DNA of 64,000 nucleotides from DATLGB01 sp038232275 (GTDB lineage: Bacteria > Actinomycetota > Thermoleophilia > Solirubrobacterales > Solirubrobacteraceae), in assembly GCA_038232275.1 (NCBI GenBank), contig JBBSIC010000011.1, positions 1 to 64,000 on the forward strand. Direction: 5' to 3'. The position numbers and the translations under genes are program-made. Under the pieces are notes generated by a model. It was not told the DNA's origin and searched no databases. It was given only the letters and a program-made list of their open reading frames with translations. Positions 23,832 to 33,126 of the stretch are shown piece by piece; the stretch's first letter is position 1; each line of letters opens with the position of its first letter.

Positions 23832-24909
23832 CCGAGCGGACGGCGTCGGCGAGGCGCCTGACGCCCTCCTCGACGCGGTCCGCGGTCACGCCGGAGTAGG
23901 CCAGGCGCAGCGTGTTGGCGCCGCCCTCGAGCAGGAAGTCCGTGCCCTTGACGAAGGCGACGCCGCGCTGCTGGGCCGCCTTGGCGACCTCGGCCACGTC
24001 GACCTCCTCCGGCAGCTCGACCCACATGAAGTAGCCGCCGGACGGGGGCTCGAACCGCGCCTCGGGCAGGTGCTCGCCGAGCGCCTGGACGAGCAGGTCG
24101 CGCCGCTCGCGCAGCGCGTCCTTGACGGTCTCGATCGCGGAGTCCATGCGCCCGGAGCGCGCGAACTGGTTGACGATCGACTGCGCGACCATGTTCGGCG
24201 AGATGTAGGTGTTGGTCGCCAGGCCCTGGACCCGCGTGATCAGCTCGGCCGGGCCCACGAGGTAGCCGACGCGGATGCCCGGACAGACGGTCTTTGAGAA
24301 CGAGGAGGCGTAGACCACCTTGCCGGCGCCGTCCTGCGAGAGCATCGTGGGCAGGCCCTCGCCCTCGAAGCGGATGTCGATGTACGGGTCGTCCTCGAAG
24401 AGCACGAAGTCGTGCTCGGCGGCCAGGCGCAGCAGCGCTGCGCGCTTGTCGGCGCTCAGCGTGTGGCCCGCCGGGTTCTGGAAGTTGGGGATGACGTGGG
24501 CGAGCGTCGGCTTGACGCCGCTGGTCAGCAGCGCCTCGAGCGCGGCGACGTCGATGCCGTCGGTCTCGAGCTCGACCATCCGCACGTCCGCGCCGCGGTT
24601 GCGCAGGTTCAGCAGCGTGCGGTCGTAGGTCGGGGACTCGACGACGACCGCGTCGCCCTCGCGCACGAGCAGCTCGAACAAGAACGCGTCGGCCTGCATC
24701 GAGCCGTTGGTGACCAGCACCTGCTCGGCCGGCACGCCGTGCTTGTCGGCGATCCACTCGCGCAGCGGGACATAGCCCACCGACGTGCCGTAGGCGGTCG
24801 TCCCGCCCGGGTCCGCGTCGAACGCGCGGTTGGCGGCCTCGCGCAGGCCGGCCACGTCGACGATGTCCAGGGACGGGGCCCCGCGGGCGAAGGAGATCGT
24901 GTCGGGCAT
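23815..24909 (-). CDS. PLP-dependent aminotransferase (LysN/ARO8-like)
   Basis: A 364-residue fold-type I aminotransferase. It starts ISFARGAPSLD, has IPNFQNPAGHTLS and the Lys motif SSFSKTVCPGIRVGY. This is the pattern of 2-aminoadipate or MocR-domain aminotransferases without the HTH. The substrate is probably an aromatic or aminoadipate-type amino acid. It is followed by an overlapping hydrolase gene. A kynurenine- or lysine-type pathway is possible but not proven. Confidence 0.88.
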   Translation of the reverse strand: MPDTISFARGAPSLDIVDVAGLREAANRAFDADPGGTTAYGTSVGYVPLREWIADKHGVPAEQVLVTNGSMQADAFLFELLVREGDAVVVESPTYDRTLLNLRNRGADVRMVELETDGIDVAALEALLTSGVKPTLAHVIPNFQNPAGHTLSADKRAALLRLAAEHDFVLFEDDPYIDIRFEGEGLPTMLSQDGAGKVVYASSFSKTVCPGIRVGYLVGPAELITRVQGLATNTYISPNMVAQSIVNQFARSGRMDSAIETVKDALRERRDLLVQALGEHLPEARFEPPSGGYFMWVELPEEVDVAEVAKAAQQRGVAFVKGTDFLLEGGANTLRLAYSGVTADRVEEGVRRLADAVRSVGVTA

Positions 24910-24939
24910 GCGCCGCAGGCTACCTCGCCCGGCCGCCGG

Positions 24940-25818
24940 TCACCCCAGCGACGCGGCGATCTCGGCCGCCAGCTCGGCGACCTCGGTCGGCGACTCGCCG
25001 ACCTTGACGCCCACGGCCTCCAGCGCCTCCTTCTTGCTCGTCGCCGTCCCGGCGGAGCCGGAGACGATCGCGCCCGCGTGGCCCATCGTCTTGCCCTCGG
25101 GGGCCGTGAAGCCCGCGATGTAGGCGACGACCGGCTTGCGCACGTGGTCGGCGATGTACGCGGCGGCCTCCTCCTCGGCCGAGCCGCCGATCTCGCCGGA
25201 CATGACGATCAGCTCGGTCTCGTCGTCGGCCTCGAAGAGCTCGAGCACGTCGATGAACGAGGTGCCGGGGACGGGGTCGCCGCCGATGCCGACGATCGAC
25301 GAGTTGCCGAAGCCCTTCTGGGCGAGCTCGTTGCCGATCTGGTAGGTCAGCGTGCCCGAGCGCGAGACCACCCCGACGTTGCCCTCGGAGAAGAAGCCCG
25401 CCGGGATGATGCCGACGTTGGCCTTGCCGGGCGACAGGATGCCGGGGCAGTTCGGGCCGACGAGCCGGGTGGCGGTGCCGCGCAGGTGGTTGTAGACCAG
25501 CAGCTCGTCGTGGGCGGGGATGCCCTCGGTGATGCAGATGACGAGCTCGATGCCGGCGTCGGCGGCCTCGAGGATCGAGTCGGCGGCAAAGCGCGGCGGC
25601 ACGAAGACCATCGCCGTGTTCGCGCCCGCCGCGGCGACGGCGGCGTGGAACGTGTTGAAGACGGGGATGCCCTCGACGTCCTGCCCGCCCTTGCCCGGGG
25701 TGACGCCGGCGACCACGTCCGTGCCGTAGGTGCGGTTGTTGAGCGTGTGAAAGGTGCCCTCGCGGCCGGTGATGCCGGACGTGACGAGCTTGGTCTCCCT
25801 GCCGACGAGGATGCTCAT
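24940..25818 (-). CDS. sucD: Succinyl-CoA synthetase alpha subunit
   Basis: A 292-residue SucD. The CoA-binding region is SGITGREGTFHT, followed by VGPNCPGIL, and the phosphohistidine is in MGHAGAIVSG. With SucC it makes ATP or GTP from succinyl-CoA in the TCA cycle. The ATG overlaps the sucC stop by four bases (ATGA). Confidence 0.97.
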   Translation of the reverse strand: MSILVGRETKLVTSGITGREGTFHTLNNRTYGTDVVAGVTPGKGGQDVEGIPVFNTFHAAVAAAGANTAMVFVPPRFAADSILEAADAGIELVICITEGIPAHDELLVYNHLRGTATRLVGPNCPGILSPGKANVGIIPAGFFSEGNVGVVSRSGTLTYQIGNELAQKGFGNSSIVGIGGDPVPGTSFIDVLELFEADDETELIVMSGEIGGSAEEEAAAYIADHVRKPVVAYIAGFTAPEGKTMGHAGAIVSGSAGTATSKKEALEAVGVKVGESPTEVAELAAEIAASLG

Positions 25819-26954
25819 TCGGCCAGCTCCACGACTTTCTGGGCAGCGCCGAGCATGGTGCTCTCGGCATGCACGTTGGGCAGGTCGGCCTCGGCCAGCA
25901 GCTTGCGGCCCTGGACGTCGTTGGTGCCGTCGAGGCGCACGACGAACGGCACCTGCGGCTCGATCTGGGCGAAGGCCTCGATCAGGCCGTTGGCGACCTC
26001 GTCGCAGCGCGTGATGCCGCCGAAGATGTTGAACAGCACGGCGGTGACCTTGTCGTTTGCCAGGATCACCTCGACGGCCTGGGTGATCTGCTCCGCGCTG
26101 GCTCCGCCGCCGGCGTCGAGGAAGTTGGCGGGGGCGCCGCCGGCATAGGCGACGACGTCGAGCGTGCTCATGACCAGGCCGGCGCCGTTGCCGAGGATGC
26201 CGATGTTGCCGTCGAGCTTGACGTAGGTGATGCCGAGCTCGCGCGCCATCTTCTCCTGCGGGTCCTCCGCCTCCGTGTTGCGCAGCCCGGCGTTTGCCGG
26301 GTGGCGGTACAGGGCGTTGTCGTCGAGCGTGACCTTGGCGTCGAGCGCCATCACCTGGCGGTCGGTCGTGACGATCAGCGGGTTGACCTCGGTCAGCGTC
26401 GCGTCCTCGCCCACGAAGGCGTCGTAGAGGCAGGCGATCAGCGCGCCGACGGGCCGGACGACGTCGGCGTCCACGCCGGCCTCGAAGGCCAGGCGGCGGG
26501 CGTGGAAGTCCCGAAAGCCCAGCAGCGGGTCGATGTGCAGGCGGGCGATGGCGTCCGGGTCGGCGTCGGCCACCTGCTCGATGTCGACGCCGCCCTGCGT
26601 CGAGAGCAGGACCAGCGGGCGCTTGACGGCGCGGTCGAAGACGACGCAGGCGTAGTACTCGGCGGCGATGTCGGAGGCGGCCTCGACCCAGACCTCGTGG
26701 ACGGTGTGGCCGCGGATGTCCATGCCGACGATGCTCGCGGCGTGCCGCTGCGCCTCTTCGCGGTCGTTGGCGACCTGGATGCCGCCGGCCTTGCCGCGGC
26801 CGCCGATCTGCACCTGCGCCTTGAGCACGCAGGGATAGCCGATCTCTTCGGCGGCCTCCACGGCCTCTGCCACGGAGGTGGCGGGGCGGCCGGCGGGCAC
26901 CGGCACGTCATGCCGGGCGAAAAGCTGCTTGCCCTGATATTCGAGCAGGTCCAT
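25815..26954 (-). CDS. sucC: Succinyl-CoA synthetase beta subunit
   Basis: A 379-residue SucC with ATP-grasp N-terminal half (MDLLEYQGKQLFARHDVPVP, QIGGRGKAGG, EVNPLIVT) and C-terminal CoA-ligase half (LDAGGGASAEQI, NIFGGITRCD). Forms the heterodimer with SucD. ATG at 26954 is the universally conserved start. Divergent from the HAD gene. Confidence 0.97.
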   Translation of the reverse strand: MDLLEYQGKQLFARHDVPVPAGRPATSVAEAVEAAEEIGYPCVLKAQVQIGGRGKAGGIQVANDREEAQRHAASIVGMDIRGHTVHEVWVEAASDIAAEYYACVVFDRAVKRPLVLLSTQGGVDIEQVADADPDAIARLHIDPLLGFRDFHARRLAFEAGVDADVVRPVGALIACLYDAFVGEDATLTEVNPLIVTTDRQVMALDAKVTLDDNALYRHPANAGLRNTEAEDPQEKMARELGITYVKLDGNIGILGNGAGLVMSTLDVVAYAGGAPANFLDAGGGASAEQITQAVEVILANDKVTAVLFNIFGGITRCDEVANGLIEAFAQIEPQVPFVVRLDGTNDVQGRKLLAEADLPNVHAESTMLGAAQKVVELAE

Positions 26955-27014
26955 GGAGCGCAAGACCCTATCGGCGGACGCTCGGCCGGCGCTTTGAGGC
27001 ACAATGGCCGCCGC

Positions 27015-27692
27015 ATGCCGCTTCCCAAGGACATCAACTTCGTGACGTTCGACGTCTACGGAACCCTCGTCGATTGGGAAGAGGGCGCCTACCAGGCCTT
27101 CACCAAGGAGGCCGACCGCGACGGCTTCTCGATCAGCAAGGACGAGCTGATCCCGCTGTTCCTCCAGCACCAGCGCGAGATCATGGGCGGGTCCTACGAG
27201 CTCTACGCCGAGGTCCTGCGCCGTACCGCGATCGCCGTCGCCAAGGATCTCGGCTGGCCCCTGGAACCCTCCCGCGCCCAGTTCTTGCCGGACTCCGTGC
27301 AGCGCTGGAGGCCCTTCAAGGAGACGGTCCCCGCCCTCAAGAAGGTCAACAAGGCCAAGGCCGTCGGCCTGGTCTCCAACATCGACGACAAGCTGCTCGG
27401 CCAGACCCGTCGCCACTTCGGGATGGACTTCGACCTCGTCGTGACCGCCCAGCAGGTCCGCTCCTACAAGCCCGACCCCGCGCATTTCAAGGAGGCCGAG
27501 CGCCGCATCGGCACGCGCAAGGGCTGGGTGCACATCGGGTCGAGCCACCACCACGACATCGAGCCCGCCTCCAAGCTCAAGGTCCCGACCATCTGGGTCA
27601 ACCGCAAGGGCGAGCAGCTCGAGGCCGGCGTCAAGAAGCCCACGGAGGAGGCCGGCAACCTCAAGGAAGCCCTCAAGCTGCTCGGGCTGTAG
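27015..27692 (+). CDS. HAD family hydrolase (haloacid dehalogenase type II-like)
   Basis: A 225-residue HAD hydrolase. Motif I is FDVYGTLVDW, motif II LVSNIDD, motif III Lys in YKPDPAHF, and motif IV HIGSSHHHDIEPA. The WRPFKETVPAL region fits the 2-haloacid dehalogenase type II group, though motif I DVYGT also fits sugar phosphatases. Substrate is undetermined. Eleven bases separate it from the next gene, suggesting an operon. Confidence 0.9.
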   Translation: MPLPKDINFVTFDVYGTLVDWEEGAYQAFTKEADRDGFSISKDELIPLFLQHQREIMGGSYELYAEVLRRTAIAVAKDLGWPLEPSRAQFLPDSVQRWRPFKETVPALKKVNKAKAVGLVSNIDDKLLGQTRRHFGMDFDLVVTAQQVRSYKPDPAHFKEAERRIGTRKGWVHIGSSHHHDIEPASKLKVPTIWVNRKGEQLEAGVKKPTEEAGNLKEALKLLGL

Positions 27693-27702
27693 TGGGCCAC
27701 TA

Positions 27703-28485
27703 GTGCGGGTCTTCGCCGTCCACCCGGACGTCGTCGTCGCCACGTCGCGGGTCTACCAGACGACCTGCACGCTGGTGCGCAGCGGCGAGGAGGCGTTCTG
27801 CATCGACTCGCCGGTCCTCCCGGACGAGCTCGAGCTGCTGCCCACCGTCGCCGGGCAGGCCGACTTCAACGTGGTCGGGCTGCTCGCCACCCACGCCGAC
27901 TGGGACCACCTGCTCGGCCGGCTGGCCTTCGCCGTCCCGCTCGGCGTCGCGGAGTCCACCGCACTCGTGCTCAGCGCCGACCCGGGCGCCCCCGAGCGCG
28001 CGCTGCACGCCTTCGACGAGGAGCACTACGTCCGCCGTGACGCGCCGCTGGACCTCGGGACGCCTCAGGGGCTGCCGGTTCCGGGCGCCTGTGCCATCGG
28101 GACGGCCGAGCTCGAGCTGCACCCGCTCGGCGGCCATACGCCCGACGGGATGGCGGTCTGGGTGCCCTGGGCGAAGGTGCTCGTCGCGGGGGACCACCTC
28201 TCGCCCGTCGAGATCCCGACGCTGGGTGAGGACCCGTCGGCGCTGAACGCCTACCTGGAGACGCTGGAGCGCCTGGAGCCGCTCGTCGGGGCAGCGGACA
28301 CCGTCGTGCCCGGGCACGGCGACGCACTGGACGCCGAGCGGACGCTGGCGATCCTGAGGGAGGACCGCGAGTACCTGCGCGCGCTCCGCTCCGGCGGCGC
28401 GGACGCGGCGCTGCCGCTGGCGCGGAGGACAGACGCGCAGCAGCGCTTGCACGCGCGCAACGCGCAGCGGGTCTCGACCGTCTAG
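27703..28485 (+). CDS. MBL-fold metallohydrolase
   Basis: A 260-residue metallo-beta-lactamase fold protein. The metal motif is THADWDHLLG (a variant of HxHxDH), with later ligands in LGGHTPDG, VAGDHLSP and VPGHGD. It belongs to the broad glyoxalase-II-like hydrolase group. GTG start at 27703. Its stop overlaps the convergent carboxylase gene by four bases. Confidence 0.88.
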   Translation: MRVFAVHPDVVVATSRVYQTTCTLVRSGEEAFCIDSPVLPDELELLPTVAGQADFNVVGLLATHADWDHLLGRLAFAVPLGVAESTALVLSADPGAPERALHAFDEEHYVRRDAPLDLGTPQGLPVPGACAIGTAELELHPLGGHTPDGMAVWVPWAKVLVAGDHLSPVEIPTLGEDPSALNAYLETLERLEPLVGAADTVVPGHGDALDAERTLAILREDREYLRALRSGGADAALPLARRTDAQQRLHARNAQRVSTV

Positions 28486-30284
28486 CCCTCGCTCTCGGGC
28501 CCGCCGCCGTTCTCGGACGCCGCGATCACGGCGATCAGGGCGCCGGAGGAGATCGCCTCACCCTCCTTGACGGCCAGCTGCGCGATCCTGCCGGCCTTGT
28601 GGGCCGTGATCTCGTTCTCCATCTTCATCGCCTCGATGATGCAGATGAGCTGGCCCTCCTCGACGTCCTCGCCCTGCTCCACGAGGATCTTCCACATGTT
28701 GCCCTGCAGCGGCGACTTGAGCTCGTCCGCCCCGCCGCCGGGCCCCGTCTTGCGCTCGGGGCGCCTGGGGGCCTTGCGCGCGCCGGCGGCGCCGTCGGCA
28801 GCCGGCGCGAAGGCCTCGCCGTGGACCCGGACCTCGAAGCGCTTGCCGGAGACCTCGACGGTGTATGTGCGCTCCTGCGTCTCGGCAGCGTCGTCCTGCG
28901 CCGCCTCCGCCGGCCCGGTGGCGAGCGACGTCAGCCAGTCCTCGTCCTCGATCAGGTCGCGGCACGTCTCGGCGCGGGCCCACTGATCGGAGGCCATGAT
29001 CGCCTGGTGAAACGGCATCAGCGTGGTGACGCCGCCGACCTCGAACTCGTCGAGCGCGCGCAGCATGCGCCTGGTCGCGAGCTCGCGGTCGGTGTCCCAG
29101 ACGATCAGCTTGGCGACCATCGGGTCGTACAGCGGCGAGATCTCCGAGCCGGCCCGCACGCCGGAGTCGACGCGCACGCCCGGGCCCGACGGCTCGATGT
29201 AGGACGTGATGGCGCCGGGAGCGGGCGAGAAGTTGCGCGACGCGTCCTCGGCGTTGATGCGGCACTCGATCGCGTGGCCGCGCAGCCGCACGTCGGACTG
29301 CTCGAGCGTGAGCTTCTCCCCCGTCGCGATGAGGATCTGCTCGCGGACGATGTCGATGCCGGTCGTGGCCTCGGTGACGCAGTGCTCGACCTGGACCCGC
29401 GTGTTCATCTCGAGGAAGAAGTAGTCGTCCGACCCGCCGTCCGCCTCGACGAACAGGCCCTCGATCGTGCCGGCCGAGTGGTATCCGACGGCCTTGGCCG
29501 CGTCGACGCCGATCCTGCCGATCCTCTCGCGCATCGCGTCGTCGACCAGCGGCGCGGGCGACTCCTCGATGAGCTTCTGGTGGCGGCGCTGGATCGAGCA
29601 GTCGCGCTCGCCGAGGTGGATGACGTTGCCGTGCTGGTCGGCGAGGATCTGGACCTCGACGTGGCGCGGGTCGCGCAGGTAGCGCTCGAGGTAGACCGTG
29701 TCGTCGGAGAAGAACTTCTCGCCCTCGCGTGCGGCGCCCTCGAACGCGTCCTTGAGGTTCTCGGGCTCCAGCGCGACCCGGAAGCCCTTTCCGCCGCCGC
29801 CGCCTGCGGCCTTGACCGCGATCGGGTAGCCGATCTCCTCCGCGATCCTCTCTGCGTCCTGGAGCGTCTCGACCGGGTCCGTCGTGCCGGGGACGATCGG
29901 CACGCCGGCCGCCTGCATGAGCTCGCGCGCCTTGGTCTTCGAGCCCATGGCGTCGATCGCGCTCGCGGGCGGGCCGATGAAGGTGATGCCGTTGTGCTCG
30001 AGCGTCCTGGCGAACTGCGCGTTCTCGGCGAGGAAGCCGTAGCCGGGGTGCACCGCCTCGGCGCCGGACGCCTCGATGACCTCGAGCAGCTTGTCGACGA
30101 CGAGGTAGCTCTCGTCGGCCGGGCCGGGCCCCAGCAGGTAGGCCTCGGTCGCGCGCTTGACGTGCGGCGCGTCCCGGTCGGCCTCTGAGTAGACCGCCAC
30201 CGATGCGATCCCGAGCTCGTCCAGCGCGCGGATGATGCGGACGGCGATCTCTCCGCGATTGGCCACGAGAACCTTGTCGAACAT
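28482..30284 (-). CDS. Acyl-CoA carboxylase alpha chain (biotin carboxylase + BCCP)
   Basis: A 600-residue biotin-dependent carboxylase alpha chain. The biotin carboxylase starts KVLVANRGEIAVRIIRAL, the ATP-grasp loop is AAGGGGGKGFR, and EMNTRVQVEH is the active-site motif. The C-terminal BCCP has the biotinylation site EAMKMENEI (Lys about residue 554). It pairs with a beta chain to carboxylate acetyl- or propionyl-CoA. The beta chain PccB and mutase lie 5-9 kb away on the same strand. Confidence 0.95.
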   Translation of the reverse strand: MFDKVLVANRGEIAVRIIRALDELGIASVAVYSEADRDAPHVKRATEAYLLGPGPADESYLVVDKLLEVIEASGAEAVHPGYGFLAENAQFARTLEHNGITFIGPPASAIDAMGSKTKARELMQAAGVPIVPGTTDPVETLQDAERIAEEIGYPIAVKAAGGGGGKGFRVALEPENLKDAFEGAAREGEKFFSDDTVYLERYLRDPRHVEVQILADQHGNVIHLGERDCSIQRRHQKLIEESPAPLVDDAMRERIGRIGVDAAKAVGYHSAGTIEGLFVEADGGSDDYFFLEMNTRVQVEHCVTEATTGIDIVREQILIATGEKLTLEQSDVRLRGHAIECRINAEDASRNFSPAPGAITSYIEPSGPGVRVDSGVRAGSEISPLYDPMVAKLIVWDTDRELATRRMLRALDEFEVGGVTTLMPFHQAIMASDQWARAETCRDLIEDEDWLTSLATGPAEAAQDDAAETQERTYTVEVSGKRFEVRVHGEAFAPAADGAAGARKAPRRPERKTGPGGGADELKSPLQGNMWKILVEQGEDVEEGQLICIIEAMKMENEITAHKAGRIAQLAVKEGEAISSGALIAVIAASENGGGPESEG

Positions 30285-30323
30285 GCGGCGCCGCAGGATA
30301 TTGGCCCGGCGGGGTTGCCCGCC

Positions 30324-30569
30324 TCAGCTCGCGGCGCGGACGGCGATCACGGCGACCACGATCGCCACGGCCGCGGCGCCCGCCGCGACGCCGATCCGGC
30401 GCCGGCCGCCCGCGGGCTGCGTGCCCCCGAAGGCGACCGCGATCGCTGCGGCGGCTGCGGCGACGACGTTGAGCAGCTCGTCGCCGGCGCCGGACTCGCC
30501 GTCGAGCGCGAAGATCAGGATCGTGAGCGCCGCCAGGACGGCGACGAACGTCAGCGCGCCGGCTTTCAC
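30324..30569 (-). CDS. Small membrane protein
   Basis: An 81-residue hydrophobic protein with two to three transmembrane segments (TFVAVLAALTILIFALDG; VVAAAAAAIAVAFGG; IGVAAGAAAVAIVVAVIAV). GTG start at 30569. No family or motif is recognised. It lies between the carboxylase gene and cysH, with an 85-bp non-coding gap on the cysH side. Confidence 0.55.
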   Translation of the reverse strand: MKAGALTFVAVLAALTILIFALDGESGAGDELLNVVAAAAAAIAVAFGGTQPAGGRRRIGVAAGAAAVAIVVAVIAVRAAS

Positions 30570-30654
30570 GCGGCCATGCCCGCAGCGACGATGTCGCTCG
30601 TGGCCGCGTGCGCGAGCGTCGTGACGTCGCGGCGATGCTCGACGGTGCCGGCGC

Positions 30655-31263
30655 TCAGCCGACGTGGAGGCCGCATTCGAGCCTGTCCGACCCGGCCCAG
30701 CGGCCCTCGCGGCCCTCGCCCGGCTGGGTGCACGGCACGCAGCCGATGGACGCGTAGCCGCGGTCGTGGAGCTCGTTGTACGGGAGATCCTTCTCCTCGA
30801 TCGCCCTCCACAGGTCCTCTTCGGTCCAGTAGGCGAGGGGGTTGTACTTCACGATCCTCCGCTTGGCGTCGGTCTCGACGGTCTTGGCGCCCGCGCGGGT
30901 CGGCGACTGCTCGCGGCGGATGCCGGTGACCCACGCCTCGGCGCCGGCCAGCGCCCGCTCGAGCGCCGCGACCTTCGCCGCGCCGCAGCATCGGTCGGCC
31001 GTCCATGCCCCGCGCGCGTCCTCGACCTCGATGTCCACGCCGAAGCGCTCCTCGTAGGCCCGCCAGGTCGCGAGCGTCTCTCCGAACAGCACCCCGGTGT
31101 CGATCGTCACGATGCGCGTGTGCGGGGCGACCCGCGCCACGGCCTCGACGAGCACCGACTCCTCCTTTTGAAACGAGCAGAGCAGCACGAGCGCGTCGCC
31201 GTGGCGCTCACCGGCGTCGGCGAGCGCCACGTCGAGCTCGGTGAGGGTGCTCAGATCGCGCAT
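30655..31263 (-). CDS. cysH: Adenylyl-sulfate (APS) reductase
   Basis: A 202-residue CysH. The nucleotide-binding region includes SFQKEESVLVE, and TIDTGVLF is conserved. Cys pairs RCCGAAK (about 92-93) and GCVPC (175, 178) provide the 4Fe-4S ligands that distinguish APS from PAPS reductases, and the catalytic Cys is in ECGLH (197). It reduces APS to sulfite, using thioredoxin. Its start overlaps the sulfite reductase stop by 13 bp, so both are one operon. Confidence 0.95.
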   Translation of the reverse strand: MRDLSTLTELDVALADAGERHGDALVLLCSFQKEESVLVEAVARVAPHTRIVTIDTGVLFGETLATWRAYEERFGVDIEVEDARGAWTADRCCGAAKVAALERALAGAEAWVTGIRREQSPTRAGAKTVETDAKRRIVKYNPLAYWTEEDLWRAIEEKDLPYNELHDRGYASIGCVPCTQPGEGREGRWAGSDRLECGLHVG

Positions 31264-33059
31264 TCGCCCTCGCCGCGGATGACCTGGAACGGGACGCTGC
31301 GGTTCCAGTCGATGAACGTGCTCATGTTCTCGAGGCTGAACTCGATCGGCAGCGTCAGGTCCTTGACGGCCGCCTCGAACTCCGCGGTCCCGACTCGAGC
31401 GGCGTACTCGCGGAAGAGCTCGCCCTCCTGGCGGTTCGCCTGGTACATGCGGATCCAGCGGTCGACGGCCTCCGGGACGCGCTTGGCGGCGAGGCGGACC
31501 TTCAGGCGGGCGCCGTAGGCGACGGCGCCGGTGTCGAAGGTGCCGCCGACGTGCGGGATGTAGGCCGGGATCGTGTTGTCTGCGACCTTGATCGACGCCC
31601 CGTAGAACCCGATGTCGGCGATGTGGTGCTGGCTGCAGCCGTTCGGGCAGCCGGACATCTTGATGTGCATCTTGCGGACCAGCGGGTCGTCGATGCCCAT
31701 TTCCTCGAGCCGGCCGCGGATCGCCAGGTTCAGGCCCATCGAGGAGGTGATGCCGAGCTTGCACGAGTCGGTGCCGGGGCACGAGACGACGTCGGTGATC
31801 TCGTCGGCCCCGGGCTCGCCGAGGCCGAGCGCCAGCAGGCGCTGCCAGACGTCGTACAGCGCCTCGTCGCGCACCCAGCGCAGCACGATGTTCTGGTGCA
31901 CGGTCATCCGGGCGTGGCCGCCGGTGTAGTCGCGCATCAGCTGCCCGAGCCCGCGGAACTGCCCTGGCGTCAGATCGCCGCGCGGAACGTGCACGTGGAC
32001 GGTGTGAAAGCCCGTCTGGCGCTGCGGCCGGATGGCGCTGGAGACGTAGCGCTCGAACTCGCGGCGGTCGCCGTTCGGGCTCGAGATGGTGGCGGGCGGC
32101 GCCGGGGCGTCGGCCTGCTCGTCGTAGATGAACTTGTCCAGCGTGAAATCGCGCTCGGCGACCCAGTCGCCGGCGAGCTCCTCCTCGACCTGCCGGCGCA
32201 GCTCGTCGATGCCGAACTTGTCAACGAAGACCTTGATGCGGGCCCGGGCGCGGTTGACGCGCAGCCAGTCCTGGCGGTTGAAGATGCGAAAGACCGCCTC
32301 GGCGATCTTCAGGTAGTCCCCGTTCTCGGCCTCGACGAAGTCGTACAGGGTCGGCGCGATGCGCGGCATGATCGACGTGCCGCCGCCGACGCGCACCTCG
32401 AAGCCCTTGACGCCGTCGCGGACGCGGGCGAGGTAGGCGATGTCGTGGATGCCGGTGATCGCGCGGTCGGCGTCTGAGCCCGTGAACGCGGTCTTGACCT
32501 TGCGCGGCATCAGCTGCGTCGTGGGATGGCGCACGAAGTAGCGCACGTAGGCGCCGACGTACTCCGTCGGGTCGAACGTCTCGTCGTCGCAGACCCCGGC
32601 CCACGGATCGGCCGTCACGTTGCGGACGGTGTTGCCGCAGCCCTCGCGGCTCGACAGCCCCGAGTCCGACAGCTCGCGGATCGTGGCGGCCGCGTCGCGC
32701 AGCGGGATGTGGTGCAGCTGGATGTTCTGGCGCGTCGTGATGTGGCCCTTGTCGAGCGGCGCGTACTTCTCGATGACGGCGGCGAAGGCGTCCATCTGGG
32801 CCGGGCTGATTCCGCCGAAGGGCAGCTTCACCCGGATCATCTGCACATCGGCCTGGCGCTGGCCGTAGACCCCCTGCTTGAGGCGGAAGCCGATGAACTC
32901 GTTCTCGGGGGTCTGGCCGCCGAGGTACTTCTCCGCCTCGTTGTCGAAGTCGTCGAACTCGCGCTCGAGGATCGGGATGATGTGGCCCGGGACATCCTCG
33001 ACGACTTCGGGATTGTCGAGGGTGCCGCGCCGAGGGCCGGCGAGGGACGAAGGTTCCAT
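31251..33059 (-). CDS. Ferredoxin-type sulfite/nitrite reductase
   Basis: A 602-residue siroheme reductase with two NIR_SIR ferredoxin-like halves and siroheme/4Fe-4S domains. Cluster ligands are in SCPGTDSCKLG (near 427-433) and SGCPNGCSQHH (near 471-475). Overlap with cysH supports sulfite reductase rather than nitrite reductase. TAGATT (33066-33071) ends six bases before the ATG at 33059, the leaderless pattern. A GTG at 33062 is an alternative start. Confidence 0.92.
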   Translation of the reverse strand: MEPSSLAGPRRGTLDNPEVVEDVPGHIIPILEREFDDFDNEAEKYLGGQTPENEFIGFRLKQGVYGQRQADVQMIRVKLPFGGISPAQMDAFAAVIEKYAPLDKGHITTRQNIQLHHIPLRDAAATIRELSDSGLSSREGCGNTVRNVTADPWAGVCDDETFDPTEYVGAYVRYFVRHPTTQLMPRKVKTAFTGSDADRAITGIHDIAYLARVRDGVKGFEVRVGGGTSIMPRIAPTLYDFVEAENGDYLKIAEAVFRIFNRQDWLRVNRARARIKVFVDKFGIDELRRQVEEELAGDWVAERDFTLDKFIYDEQADAPAPPATISSPNGDRREFERYVSSAIRPQRQTGFHTVHVHVPRGDLTPGQFRGLGQLMRDYTGGHARMTVHQNIVLRWVRDEALYDVWQRLLALGLGEPGADEITDVVSCPGTDSCKLGITSSMGLNLAIRGRLEEMGIDDPLVRKMHIKMSGCPNGCSQHHIADIGFYGASIKVADNTIPAYIPHVGGTFDTGAVAYGARLKVRLAAKRVPEAVDRWIRMYQANRQEGELFREYAARVGTAEFEAAVKDLTLPIEFSLENMSTFIDWNRSVPFQVIRGEGECAI

Positions 33060-33126
33060 CACTCAAATCTAGCAAAACCGGACCCGGATTCCCCTTTTAT
33101 CCCTGCCGCAGTGTCCGCTGGGCGCC